A stretch of 64,000 nt of DNA from RHKX01 sp963784885 (GTDB lineage Bacteria > Actinomycetota > Thermoleophilia > Solirubrobacterales > 70-9), in assembly GCA_963784885.1 (NCBI GenBank), contig CAWATA010000004.1:434001-498000 (forward strand), given 5' to 3'. Under the pieces are notes generated by a model. It was not told the origin of the DNA and searched no databases. It saw only the letters and a program-made list of their open reading frames with translations. Positions 1-8,861 of this stretch are shown piece by piece. Position 1 is the first letter of the stretch, and every line of letters begins with the position of its first letter. The position numbers and the translations under genes were made by a program.

Positions 1-159
1 GCCGATCACGGGCAGCTCTCGATCGTCTCAGTGCTCGGCTCGCTGTTCCCGGTCTTCACGGTCGGGCTCGCGGCGGCACTGCTCGCCGAGCGACTATCGC
101 GCGAGCAGGCGATCGGGGTGACGGCGGCGCTCGCCGGCATCGTCCTGATCGCGATCTGA
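1..159 (+). CDS. EamA-type transporter, C-terminal end (partial)
   Basis: Frame 1 is open from the window edge to TGA at 157-159, giving 52 residues. They form two hydrophobic stretches joined by a short polar turn (ALLAERLSREQAIGV), ending in LAGIVLIAI. This is the pattern of the last two helices of an EamA/DMT-family permease, where an LGERLS-like turn precedes the final helix. The substrate cannot be inferred. The gene ends 21 nt before hisS, and the hisS promoter-like box lies in that gap. The family call rests on a short fragment. Confidence 0.6.
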   Translation, partial: ADHGQLSIVSVLGSLFPVFTVGLAAALLAERLSREQAIGVTAALAGIVLIAI

Positions 160-180
160 CCGACTAAGGTCGCACTCGCG

Positions 181-1434
181 ATGGCGGCGAAGCCAACCAA
201 GCACCAGCTACCGAAGGGGACCTTCGACGTCCTCCCGGCCGACGAGGCCGCGCGCGGCGCGGTCGCGGCCGTCGCGGCGCGACGCCTCGGGGGCGCCGGC
301 TACGGCCGGATCGAGACGCCCGCCTTCGAGGACACGGGTCTGTTCGAGCGCGGGGTGGGGGAGTCCACCGACATCGTCCGCAAGGAGATGTTCACGTTCG
401 AGGATCAGGGCGGCCGCTCGATCACGCTGCGCCCGGAGGGAACGGCGCCGATCTGCCGCGCCTACATCGAGCACGGCATGCACCGCCTCCCGCAACCCGT
501 GAAGCTCTGGTACCGGGGGCCCTACTTCCGCTACGAGCGCCCGCAGGAGGGCCGCTTCCGCGAGTTCAACCAGGTCGGCGCCGAGGCGATCGGCTCCGGC
601 TCGGCGATGGTCGACGCGGAGCTGATAATCCTGCTCGACGGGATCCTCACCGACCTCGGGATCACCGACGCCCGGCTGCTGCTCTCCTCGCTCGGCTCGC
701 CCGGCGCACGTGCCGGTTATCGCGATGAGCTCCGCGAGTACCTGCGCGACCACGAGGGTGAGCTCTCCGACGAGGTCCGCGGGCGGATCGACACGAACCC
801 GATGCGGGCCTTCGACTCCGACCATCCCGGTACCCGCGCGGTGATGGCCGACGCACCGCGGATGCTCGACCGCCTCGCGGGCGCGGACGACGAGCACTTC
901 GCCGAGGTCCGGGAGCTGCTCGACGCCGCCGCGGTCGACTACACGCTCGACGGCTCGCTCGTCCGCGGCCTCGACTACTACAACCGCACCGTCTTCGAGT
1001 TCGCCTGCGACCGGCTCGGCGCCCAGTCCGGCATCGGGGGCGGCGGCCGCTACGACGGCCTCGTCGAGCTGCTCGGCGGCCCGGCGACGCCGGCGGTCGG
1101 CTGGGCGGCGGGAATCGAGCGGATCCTGCTGGCGATGCAGACCCCACCGGAGCCCGAGCGGATCGACGTGTTCGTCGTCGCTGCCGAAGACCGGGCGAAG
1201 GCCTTCGGCCTCGTCGCCGAGCTTCGCGAGGCCGGGCTCGCCGCCGATCTCGACCTCGCCGAGCGGAGCTTCAAGGGCCAGATGAAGCAGGCCGACCGCT
1301 CCGGCGCCCGCCATGCGGTCATCCTCGAGCCCGACGGGACCGCGAAGCTCCGCGACATGGGCAGCGGCGATCAGCGCGAGGTCGATCCGGGGGCGCTCGT
1401 CGCCGAGCTCGGCGCAGATCCCTCCGGGCGCTGA
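181..1434 (+). CDS. hisS: histidyl-tRNA synthetase
   Basis: Class II synthetase that charges tRNA-His in the cytoplasm; 417 residues, normal for bacterial HisRS. The N-terminal KGTFDVLP segment, a motif 2 region (GPYFRYERPQEGRFREFNQ), the HisA-type signature LVRGLDYYNRTVFEF and a motif 3 region (PAVGWAAGIERIL) are all visible. A C-terminal anticodon-binding domain starts near residue 320 (IDVFVVA). ATG 181 follows a TAAGGT box (165-170) by 10 nt, so the mRNA may be nearly leaderless. aspS starts 22 nt downstream, and hisS-aspS is a common bacterial pair. Confidence 0.97.
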   Translation: MAAKPTKHQLPKGTFDVLPADEAARGAVAAVAARRLGGAGYGRIETPAFEDTGLFERGVGESTDIVRKEMFTFEDQGGRSITLRPEGTAPICRAYIEHGMHRLPQPVKLWYRGPYFRYERPQEGRFREFNQVGAEAIGSGSAMVDAELIILLDGILTDLGITDARLLLSSLGSPGARAGYRDELREYLRDHEGELSDEVRGRIDTNPMRAFDSDHPGTRAVMADAPRMLDRLAGADDEHFAEVRELLDAAAVDYTLDGSLVRGLDYYNRTVFEFACDRLGAQSGIGGGGRYDGLVELLGGPATPAVGWAAGIERILLAMQTPPEPERIDVFVVAAEDRAKAFGLVAELREAGLAADLDLAERSFKGQMKQADRSGARHAVILEPDGTAKLRDMGSGDQREVDPGALVAELGADPSGR

Positions 1435-1456
1435 CGGACTGCAAGACTGCGCGACC

Positions 1457-3268
1457 GTGAGCGATCCCGCCGACGTCCCCGAGTTTCCCGCCCAGCGCGG
1501 CAACACCTATCGCGACACCTGGTGCGGCGAGATCCGCGCCGACCGCGTCGGCGGAGAGGCCAGACTCGCCGGCTGGGTGAACCGGCGGCGTGACCACGGC
1601 GGCCTCGTCTTCATCGACCTCCGCGACCGGACCGGGCTCGTCCAGCTCGTCTTCGACCCCGACGACAGCGGCACCGCGTTCGAGCTCGGCCACAGGCTCC
1701 GCCCCGAGGACGTGATCAGCGTCCGCGGCCCGGTCGTCGAGCGCTCGGCCGACACGATCAACCCGGAGATCCCAACCGGCGCCTTCGAGCTCCGCGTCGG
1801 CGAGGCGGAGCTGCTGTCGGACGCGCGGACGCCGCCGTTCGAGATCGAGGGTCGCGGCGCCAGCGAGGCGGGCGAGGAGACGCGGCTGCGCTACCGCTAT
1901 CTCGACCTCCGTCGCGAGCACATGCGCGAGGCGCTCCAGCTCCGCGCCAAGCTCGTCCGGGCGATGCGCACCCAGCTCGACGGCGACGGCTTCCTCGAGG
2001 TCGAGACGCCGGTCCTGACCCGCTCGACCCCCGAGGGCGCCCGCGACTTCCTCGTCCCGAGCCGCCTCCAGCAGGGCTCCTTCTACGCGCTCCCGCAGTC
2101 GCCGCAGCTGTTCAAGCAGCTGCTGATGGTCGCCGGGTTCGAGCGCTACTACCAGATCGCCCGCTGCTTCCGGGACGAGGACCTGCGCGCCGACCGCCAG
2201 CCCGACTTCACCCAGCTCGACATCGAGATGTCGTTCGTCGAGGTCGAGGACGTGATCGCCGCCAACGAGCGGCTGATGTCGCACGTCCTCGGCACCGCCG
2301 GAATCGAGGTCGAGCTGCCGATCCAGCGGCTCTCCCACGACGACGCGGTCGCCCGCTTCGGCACCGACCGCCCCGACCTCCGCTTCGGGATGGAGCTGAC
2401 CGACCTCACCGACGCCCTCCGCGAGACCGAGTTCCGCGTCTTCCGCGGGACGATCGACGGCGGCGGGATCGTCAAGGGCATGAACGCCGGCAAGCGCGAG
2501 CTCGCCCGCTCCGAGCTCGACGGACTGATCGCCGACGCGCAGGAGCTCGGCGCGAAGGGGCTCGTCTGGGCCTTCCGCGAGGGCGACGGCTGGCGTTCGC
2601 CGACCGCCAAGTTCCTGACCGAGGCCGAGCTCGCGAGCCTGAACGAAGCGCTCGGGGCGGAGGAGGGGGACCTGCTGCTGATCGTCGCCGACCAGCCGAA
2701 GGTCGCCAACCAGGTGCTCGGAACGATGCGGACCCGTCTCGCCGAGCGCTGGGGCGACGTTCCCGAGGGCGCGAACGCCTTCTGCTGGATCGTCGACTGG
2801 CCGCTGCTCGAGTGGAGCGAGGACGAGGGGCGCTGGACGCCGCTCCATCACCCGTTCACAGCCTTCGACGGCGAGATCGACGAGTCCGATCCGGGCTCGA
2901 TCCGCGCCCGCGCATACGACCTCGTCTGGAACGGCAGCGAGATCGGCGGCGGCTCGATCCGCATCAGCGACCCGAGTGAGCAGGAGCAGGTCCTGAAGCT
3001 GCTCGGCATCGACGCCGAGGAGGCGCGGGCCCGCTTCGGCTTCCTGCTCGAGGCGCTCCGCTTCGGCGCCCCGCCGCACGGCGGCATCGCCTATGGGATC
3101 GATCGGATCTGCGCGCTCGCGGCCGGCGCCGAGTCGATCCGCGACGTCATCGCCTTTCCGAAGACCGCCTCCGGCGGCGATCCGCTGACCGGCGCGCCCG
3201 CGCCGGTCGACGAGCGCCAACTGCGCGAGCTCGGCGTCACCGTCAGGACTCCCGCGCCGCCGCAGTGA
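1457..3268 (+). CDS. aspS: aspartyl-tRNA synthetase, bacterial type
   Basis: Charges tRNA-Asp; 603 residues from GTG 1457. The frame is open further upstream, but only inside hisS. Domain order is an N-terminal OB anticodon-binding fold (LAGWVNRRRDHGGLVFIDLRDR), the class II core with FLEVETPVLTRSTPEGARDF and the motif 2 loop CFRDEDLRADRQPDFTQLD, an inserted GAD-type domain in the middle, and motif 3 (GIAYGIDRICAL). The length and the inserted domain fit the bacterial AspRS subtype. Whether it also misacylates tRNA-Asn cannot be judged here. Its stop overlaps the next start in a GTGA. Confidence 0.96.
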   Translation: MSDPADVPEFPAQRGNTYRDTWCGEIRADRVGGEARLAGWVNRRRDHGGLVFIDLRDRTGLVQLVFDPDDSGTAFELGHRLRPEDVISVRGPVVERSADTINPEIPTGAFELRVGEAELLSDARTPPFEIEGRGASEAGEETRLRYRYLDLRREHMREALQLRAKLVRAMRTQLDGDGFLEVETPVLTRSTPEGARDFLVPSRLQQGSFYALPQSPQLFKQLLMVAGFERYYQIARCFRDEDLRADRQPDFTQLDIEMSFVEVEDVIAANERLMSHVLGTAGIEVELPIQRLSHDDAVARFGTDRPDLRFGMELTDLTDALRETEFRVFRGTIDGGGIVKGMNAGKRELARSELDGLIADAQELGAKGLVWAFREGDGWRSPTAKFLTEAELASLNEALGAEEGDLLLIVADQPKVANQVLGTMRTRLAERWGDVPEGANAFCWIVDWPLLEWSEDEGRWTPLHHPFTAFDGEIDESDPGSIRARAYDLVWNGSEIGGGSIRISDPSEQEQVLKLLGIDAEEARARFGFLLEALRFGAPPHGGIAYGIDRICALAAGAESIRDVIAFPKTASGGDPLTGAPAPVDERQLRELGVTVRTPAPPQ

Positions 3269-3642
3269 GCGGCGAGCTCGCGGAGCTGGCCGCGGGTGCC
3301 ATCGCCGCGATCAACTCGCAGGATCCGGAGCTGATCGCCCAGGTCTTCGACCCGCTGGTGGAGATCCGGACCGGGCGCAGCGTCTATACCGGGATCGAGG
3401 AGGCGATCCGCTGGGGCGAGAAGCGCTACGAGCATCTCGACAAGCGCTACTCGATCGCGATGACCCACACGAAGGGAGACACCGTGCTGGTGCTCGGCAC
3501 CGTCGAGTACGTCTGGCGCGAGGAGGGAGAGGTCGGCGACAGCGCCCCGATCGCGCTGCTGCTCGAGTTCGCGGACGGCCGCGTCCGGGCGCTGACCGTC
3601 GCCGATGATCCCGCGGCCGCACTGGACGAGTTCGAAACCTGA
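3265..3642 (+). CDS. NTF2-like / SnoaL-like domain protein
   Basis: Protein of 125 residues starting at GTG 3265, overlapping the aspS stop by 4 nt, so probably translationally coupled. The layout (helical N-terminus with AIAAINSQDPELIAQVF, a short DPLVEIRTG strand, then alternating strands ending in FADGRVRALTVADDP) matches the NTF2-like cone fold of the SnoaL family. There is no signal peptide or membrane segment. Function is unknown; such proteins may be enzymes or ligand-binding domains. The family call is by pattern, not by a diagnostic motif. Confidence 0.7.
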   Translation: MSGELAELAAGAIAAINSQDPELIAQVFDPLVEIRTGRSVYTGIEEAIRWGEKRYEHLDKRYSIAMTHTKGDTVLVLGTVEYVWREEGEVGDSAPIALLLEFADGRVRALTVADDPAAALDEFET

Positions 3643-3673
3643 GTTGCGAAACGGGACCCGTCGTCCGTTCCGC

Positions 3674-3701
3674 TCAAGGTTTTCCCCCCGGCCGCCGAAC
3701 T
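3674..3701 (+). promoter_or_regulatory. sigma-28-like promoter upstream of thioredoxin-like gene
   Basis: TCAA at 3674-3677 (within CTCAAG), 16 nt, then GCCGAACT at 3694-3701. This resembles the sigma-28/SigD/WhiG consensus TAAA-N14-16-GCCGATAT and matches the candidate promoters at the pilus loci in this window. A transcript from here would carry a leader of about 220 nt before ATG 3931. Confidence 0.55.
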
Positions 3702-3930
3702 GCCTTGGTAGCTTCCCCATGGGCCCTAGCTCGTTCGACAGTCGCTCTAATTGTGAACCAACACGATTGGCTCGGGAGCCGTTGTCCGATGCGCCCTTGG
3801 GCGTGGCGGCAGGTTCCCCCCTGTATCTCAGGGTTCAGAAGCCGGGCGGCACCGGCGAGCTGGAGCCCATGCTTTCGACGGTTCGCTGGACCTCCCGCAC
3901 CGTCCGGCTCTGCGGTTTCGGGATCGCGTC
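3702..3930 (+). other. about 220-nt leader with no recognised RNA element
   Basis: The stretch between the sigma-28-like promoter and the thioredoxin-like gene shows no convincing ORF. I looked for GEMM signatures (GCAAAG, GGGTTACC) like those in the pilA leader and found none. It is long for a window where most genes look leaderless, so it may hold an unrecognised regulatory RNA. Confidence 0.3.
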
Positions 3931-4580
3931 ATGAGAAAGGCGATCAACGAGAACCCGATGGTGCAGATCGGCGTCCTGGCCGGCTGCGCGGTCATCTTCG
4001 CCGTCGTCCTCTTCACGATGGTGCTGAAGAAGGACGACGCAGCGGTGTCGACCACGTCGCCGGCGACGCCGGCGACGCCGGCGGCCGGCGCCGTCGACGC
4101 ACCCGTGGCCGGCGACACGGCCGCAGCTCCACCGGTCTCATCGACCCCGGCGCCGGCCACCACCGAGACGCAGTCCGCGGCGCCGTCCGGGGGGGCTCCG
4201 TGTCCGACGGCCTGCTGCCGTCGAAGGGCCTGCCCGAGGACCTGCTGGTCGCCTTCGCCCGTAATCAGACCATCGCCCTGCTGGTCGTCGATCCGAAGGG
4301 GATCTCCGACAAGCAGCTCAAGTCCTTCACCGAGACCCTCCGGGGGCGCGACGATGTCGAGCTGTTCGTGGTCAACGTCGATCAGATCTCCAAGTACGCC
4401 CGAGTGACGGCCGGCGTCTCCGTGAACCGCACTCCCGCCCTGCTCGTCATCCGGCCGCGCAAGCTCACCGACTCGGTGCCCTACGCCACCGTCTCCTACG
4501 GCTTCCGCGGACCGCGCAGCGTGAACCAGGCGGTCGACGACGCGATCTACAAGGGCAAGCAGCTGCCGAGCTACCCGTAG
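3931..4580 (+). CDS. membrane-anchored thioredoxin-like protein, frameshifted as sequenced
   Basis: The product reads in two frames. ATG 3931 gives a short cytoplasmic start, one membrane helix (VGVLAGCAV-type segment around residues 12-31) and an Ala/Pro/Thr-rich linker. After a run of seven G (4189-4195) the sensible sequence continues in another frame (SDGLLPSKGLPEDLL, LLVVDPKGISDKQLK, VELFVVNVDQISKYARV, VNRTPALLVIRP) to TAG 4578-4580. The C-terminal part looks like a thioredoxin fold with the cis-Pro loop (TPALLV) but no CXXC, so it is unlikely to be a redox enzyme. Total length is 650 nt, one base short of a multiple of three. The cause may be a homopolymer error or genuine slippage. Its promoter resembles those of the pilus genes, so a pilus-related role is possible (inference). 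Confidence 0.65.
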
Positions 4581-4728
4581 GCGGGGTCGGCCGAGGGGCC
4601 CGAAGAGCGATTGGCGGATCCCGGCGCCCTCGCCGCCGTTTTCCGCCGATCGGTCGCCCTACCGCAGATCGTCCTGTGCGCCTCGTCCGTGCGGCGCCCT
4701 GCATTCACTGCGCCGACCCTGGCCGCTC

Positions 4729-4734
4729 TACCCT
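4729..4734 (+). promoter_or_regulatory. leaderless-type -10 box of mnmA
   Basis: TACCCT lies 7 nt before ATG 4742. The TANNNT-N7-start geometry recurs across this window and implies transcription starting at or next to the start codon. Confidence 0.5.
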
Positions 4735-4741
4735 TCGGCAC

Positions 4742-6202
4742 ATGGATCCGGTCGCCTTCGAGGCCTATCTCGGCGACGACTCGCACGCCGGCGAGCCGGT
4801 CGACGGTGCCGCGCGCGGGACGGCGGGGGGCGCCGCCTGCGGTGATCTGCTGGCGATCTCGCTCCGGCTCGAGGGCGGCTGCCTCGCCGACGTCCGGGTC
4901 GAGGCGAGCGGCTGCGCCGCGGCGCGGGCCGCCGCCGCCGCCGCGGCCGAGCTGCTCGACGGCGCGACCGTTCCCGAGGCGGGTCTGCTCGACTCGGCCG
5001 CGGTCGCCGGCGAGCTCGGCGGTCTGACTCCGGTCGGTGCCCATGCCGCCGACCTCGCCGCCGAGGCGGCCCATCGCGCACTCGGGGCGGCGGTGGCCGG
5101 TAGCGCCGAGCCGATCCTCGCCCCTCCCCAGGGCGGCGAGCGCGTCCTCGTCGCCGTCAGCGGCGGAGTCGACAGCGCCGTCGCCGCGCTGCTGGAAAGG
5201 AAGCGCGGCGCCGACGTGATCGCGGTGACGCTCGAGCTCTGGTCGGACCCGGCCAACGACGGCGAGCGCAGCTGCTGCTCCGCCGACGCCGTCCGGGCCG
5301 CCCGTTCGCTCGCCCAGGCGCAGGGGATCCCCCATCTGACCGTCGATCTCCGCGACTCGTTCCGGGCCGGGGTCGTGCGGCCGTTTCTCGACGGCTACGC
5401 GTCAGGGGAGACGCCGAACCCGTGCGTCCGCTGCAACGGCCGGGTCCGGCTCGCACCGATGATCGCGCTCGCCGAGCGACTCGGCGCCGCCGGGCTGGCG
5501 ACCGGTCACTACGCGCGGATCCGCGACGACGGCGACGGCCCGCTGCTGCACGCGGCCGCCGACGAGGCCAAGGACCAGGCCTACATGCTCGCCGGGCTGC
5601 CGACCGCCGCGCTCGGACATCTGCGCTTCCCGCTCGGCGGGCTGACCAAGCCCGAGGTCCGGGCGATCGCCGCCCGGGCCGGGCTCGCGGTCGCCGACAA
5701 GGCCGAGAGCCAGGATCTCTGCTTCCTCGCCGGCGTCGGCAAGGCGGGCTTTCTCGCCGCGCACGGCGGCCTCGGCGACCGCGAGGGCGAGATCGTCGAC
5801 TCCGCCGGCGCGGTGGTCGGTCGCCACCGGGGTCATCACCGCTTCACGGTCGGCCAGCGCCGCGGCCTCGGCATCGCCGCGCCCGAGCCCCTGTACGTGA
5901 TCGCGACCGACGCCGCCGCCAATCGGGTCGTCGTCGGCCCCGCGGGCGACCTCGACACCCGCACGGTCCGGATCCGCGACGCGATGTTGCATCGCCCCGC
6001 CGCCCGGGTCGCCGCCGTCAAGCTCCGGTACCGCTCGAGGCCGATCGCATGCCACGTCAACGGCGGCGGCGAGCTGCAGGGATCGGGCGTCTGCGCGGGG
6101 CTCGAGCTCGAGCTCGATGCGCCCGCCCGCGCCGCGGCGCCGGGCCAGACCGCGGTCCTGTTCGACGGCGATCTCGTCGTCGGCCACGGCACGATCGCCT
6201 GA
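4742..6202 (+). CDS. mnmA: tRNA-specific 2-thiouridylase MnmA with N-terminal NifU/IscU-like domain
   Basis: MnmA makes 2-thiouridine at U34 of Lys, Glu and Gln tRNAs. From ATG 4742 the protein has 486 residues, about 120 more than a standalone MnmA. Residues 1-115 resemble the NifU N-terminal (IscU) scaffold: YLGDDSHAGEPV, GGAACGDLL and VEASGCAAARAA keep two of the three cluster-ligand cysteines, while the third (normally in a KLHCS-like motif) reads VGAHAADLA and is lost. From about residue 135 the PP-loop SGGVDSAVAALL, the ETPNPCVRCN cysteine region, the DKAESQDLCFL segment and the GQRRGLGI beta-barrel region are normal for MnmA. The fusion hints at a direct link between Fe-S or sulfur delivery and tRNA thiolation. 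Confidence 0.93.
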   Translation: MDPVAFEAYLGDDSHAGEPVDGAARGTAGGAACGDLLAISLRLEGGCLADVRVEASGCAAARAAAAAAAELLDGATVPEAGLLDSAAVAGELGGLTPVGAHAADLAAEAAHRALGAAVAGSAEPILAPPQGGERVLVAVSGGVDSAVAALLERKRGADVIAVTLELWSDPANDGERSCCSADAVRAARSLAQAQGIPHLTVDLRDSFRAGVVRPFLDGYASGETPNPCVRCNGRVRLAPMIALAERLGAAGLATGHYARIRDDGDGPLLHAAADEAKDQAYMLAGLPTAALGHLRFPLGGLTKPEVRAIAARAGLAVADKAESQDLCFLAGVGKAGFLAAHGGLGDREGEIVDSAGAVVGRHRGHHRFTVGQRRGLGIAAPEPLYVIATDAAANRVVVGPAGDLDTRTVRIRDAMLHRPAARVAAVKLRYRSRPIACHVNGGGELQGSGVCAGLELELDAPARAAAPGQTAVLFDGDLVVGHGTIA

Positions 6203-6216
6203 TCCCGTCGGTCGCG

Positions 6217-6222
6217 TAGCCT
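6217..6222 (+). promoter_or_regulatory. leaderless-type -10 box of alaS
   Basis: TAGCCT sits 8 nt before GTG 6231, in the short gap after mnmA. Confidence 0.45.
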
Positions 6223-6230
6223 TGGCCGCT

Positions 6231-8858
6231 GTGAATTCGGAGCAGATCCGGGAGACCTACATGTCGTTCTTCGAGGAGCGGGGCCATCTGCGGGTCCCGT
6301 CGGCCTCGCTGATCCCGGCCGCGGACGATCCGAGCGTCCTGCTGACGACCGCGGGGATGCAGCCCTTCCAGCCCTACTTCCTCGGTCGCGAGACGCCGCC
6401 GGCCCCGCGACTGACCTCCTCGCAGCGCTGCTTCCGGACCCCGGACATCGAGGAGGTCGGCACCACCGCCCGCCACCTCACCTGCTTCGAGATGCTCGGC
6501 AACTTCGCCTTCGACGACTACTTCAAGCGCGAGGCGATCGCCTTCGCCTGGGAGCTCTCGCTGGGCGGCTTCGGCTTCGACCCCGAGGAGCTCTGGGTCA
6601 CGGTCTTCGGCGGGGACGACGAGCTCGGCCTCGGTCCCGACACCGAGGCGATCGAGCTCTGGAAGGAGCAGGGCGTTCCCGAGGAGCGGATCGTCCTGCT
6701 GCCACGCTCGGAGAACTTCTGGCAGGCCGGCAACAAGGGGCCGTGCGGGCCCTGCTCGGAGCTTTACATCGACCGCGGCGAGAGCTTCGGCGGCCCCGAA
6801 GACCGCCCCGGTGACGACAGCGATCGCTTCCTCGAGTACTGGAACCTCGTCTTCACCGCCTACGACCTCCACGAGGACGGCTCGCTGAGCGAGCTGCCGG
6901 CGAAGAACATCGATACCGGCCTCGGCCTCGAGCGGATGGCCGCGATCAAGCAGGGCGTCGACTCCGTCTTCGACACCGACCTGCTGCGGCCGCTCGTCGA
7001 CCTCGCCGCCGAGCTCTCGGGTCGTCCCTACGCCGGCGAGGACGCCGCCGCGACCCGGGCGATGCGGATCATCGCCGACCACGTCCGCGGCTCGGTCCAG
7101 CTGATCGCCGACGGCGTCGTCCCCTCGAACGAGCGCCGCGGCTACGTCCTGCGCCGGATAATGCGCCGCGCGATCCACCAGGGCCGGGTCCTCGGGCTCG
7201 AGTCGCCCTATCTCGGCCGGTTCGCCGAGCGCGCGATCGAGATGCTCGCGCCCGTCAACCCGGCGCTGGAAGCTGAGCGCGACACGATCATGGACTGGAT
7301 CGGCTCCGAGGAGGAGAGCTTCGGCCGCACGCTCGACCGCGGCAGTCAGCTCCTCGACCGCCTGATCGCGGGCGCGCTCGCGTCGAACACCTCCTGGATC
7401 ACCGCCGATCAGGCCTTCGAGCTCCACGACACCTACGGCTTCCCCTACGACCTGACCCGCGAGCTCGTCGCCGAGCAGGGGCTGAGCGTCGACGACGACG
7501 GTTTCGAGGAGCTGATGGAGCAGCAGCGGGAGCGCGCTCGCAGCCGCGGCGGCGTCGGCGTCGAGGCGCGGGGCGATCACGATCGCATCCTCGGGTTCGT
7601 CGGCTCGGCGCCGGAGAGCCGGTTCATCGGCTACGAGGACCTGCGGACCGAGACCGGCGTCGTCGCCGTCGACTCCGATGACGGCGCTGTCCTCGTCAAG
7701 CTCGAGGAGAGCCCCTTCTATGCCGAGGGCGGCGGGCAGGTCGCCGACGGCGGCGTCCTGCGCTGGCCCGACGGCGAGGCCGAGGTCGTCGACGTCTACC
7801 GCGTCGGCGGCGATCAGGCACTCAAGGTCGAGGGCCCGGCGCCGGCCGCCGGATCCCGGGTCGAGGCCGAGGTCGCGCGATTCGACCGCCACGCGACGAT
7901 GCGCAACCACACGGCCACCCACCTCCTGCACGCGGCTCTGCGCGAGCGGCTCGGCACCCACGTTCGCCAGGCGGGCTCGGCCGTGCGCCCGGACAAGCTC
8001 CGCTTCGACTTCACTCACGGCAGCCGCCTCAGCCCCGAGGACCTCACCGCGATCAGCGATCGGATCAATGGCTGGATCAAGGAGAGCTCGCCGGTGCGCG
8101 CGATCGAGATGGACCGGGCCGAGGCCGAGAAGCTCGGCGCGATGGCGCTGTTCGGCGAGAAGTACGGCGACTGGGTCAGGGTCGTCGAGGTCGAGGGCGT
8201 CTCGCGCGAGCTCTGCGGCGGCACCCACGTCGCCAGCACCGCCGAGATCGGCATCTTCGAGATCCTCTCCGAGGGCTCGAGCGCCTCGAACGTGCGACGG
8301 ATCGAAGCGGTCACCGGTCCGGCGGCCATCGATCTCTACCGCGAGCGCAGCACGGCGCTCGATCGCGCCGCGGAGGCGCTCGGCGGCCGCGACGCCGTCG
8401 CCGCCGCCGAGCGGGTCACCGCCCGCCTGCGCGAGCTCGAGGCCGCCGCAGCCGCGCGTGGCGCGGAGGCGGCCGGAAACCGCGCGGCCGAGCTGGCCGA
8501 GGCCGCGGAAACCGTCGAGGGGATCGGCGTCGTCGTCGGCGAGCTCGGGGAGCTGCCCGACCTGAAGTCGCTGATCGGAACCGCCCACGACATCAGGGCA
8601 CGCGTCGGCGACGCGGCCGTCGTCCTCGGGGCGACGAGCGGTGAGAAGGTTTCGCTGGTAGGGGTCTTCGGCCCCGCAGCGGTCGAGCGCGGCCTCTCGG
8701 CGGCCGACGTCGTCCGCGAGGCGGCTGCCATAGTCGGCGGCGGAGGAGGCGGGAAGCCTGAAGTGGCCCAGGCCGGGGGTCGCCACGTCGACAAGGTCGG
8801 TGATGCACTGAACTCAGCGCGACAAGCGATCCTCAGCGGCCTCGGCGGAGACCGGTAG
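6231..8858 (+). CDS. alaS: alanyl-tRNA synthetase
   Basis: Charges tRNA-Ala and edits mischarged Ser/Gly; 875 residues from GTG 6231, typical AlaRS length. Order: aminoacylation core (RVPSASLIP, LTTAGMQPFQPYFLG, RCFRTPDIEEVGTTARH), tRNA-recognition helical region, editing domain with zinc ligands HTATHLLHAAL and CGGTHVAST, and a C-terminal DHHA1-type C-Ala domain with a GGGGGGKPEVAQAGG glycine-rich segment. GTG is chosen because it begins the conserved MNSEQIRETYMSFFEERGH start and follows a TAGCCT box. ruvX begins 3 nt after the stop. Confidence 0.97.
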   Translation: MNSEQIRETYMSFFEERGHLRVPSASLIPAADDPSVLLTTAGMQPFQPYFLGRETPPAPRLTSSQRCFRTPDIEEVGTTARHLTCFEMLGNFAFDDYFKREAIAFAWELSLGGFGFDPEELWVTVFGGDDELGLGPDTEAIELWKEQGVPEERIVLLPRSENFWQAGNKGPCGPCSELYIDRGESFGGPEDRPGDDSDRFLEYWNLVFTAYDLHEDGSLSELPAKNIDTGLGLERMAAIKQGVDSVFDTDLLRPLVDLAAELSGRPYAGEDAAATRAMRIIADHVRGSVQLIADGVVPSNERRGYVLRRIMRRAIHQGRVLGLESPYLGRFAERAIEMLAPVNPALEAERDTIMDWIGSEEESFGRTLDRGSQLLDRLIAGALASNTSWITADQAFELHDTYGFPYDLTRELVAEQGLSVDDDGFEELMEQQRERARSRGGVGVEARGDHDRILGFVGSAPESRFIGYEDLRTETGVVAVDSDDGAVLVKLEESPFYAEGGGQVADGGVLRWPDGEAEVVDVYRVGGDQALKVEGPAPAAGSRVEAEVARFDRHATMRNHTATHLLHAALRERLGTHVRQAGSAVRPDKLRFDFTHGSRLSPEDLTAISDRINGWIKESSPVRAIEMDRAEAEKLGAMALFGEKYGDWVRVVEVEGVSRELCGGTHVASTAEIGIFEILSEGSSASNVRRIEAVTGPAAIDLYRERSTALDRAAEALGGRDAVAAAERVTARLRELEAAAAARGAEAAGNRAAELAEAAETVEGIGVVVGELGELPDLKSLIGTAHDIRARVGDAAVVLGATSGEKVSLVGVFGPAAVERGLSAADVVREAAAIVGGGGGGKPEVAQAGGRHVDKVGDALNSARQAILSGLGGDR

Positions 8859-8861
8859 CCG

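Noticed and set aside
3702..3930. Second c-di-GMP or other known riboswitch in the thioredoxin-like gene leader
   Set aside because: No GEMM, ydaO, SAM or other core motif could be found by eye.
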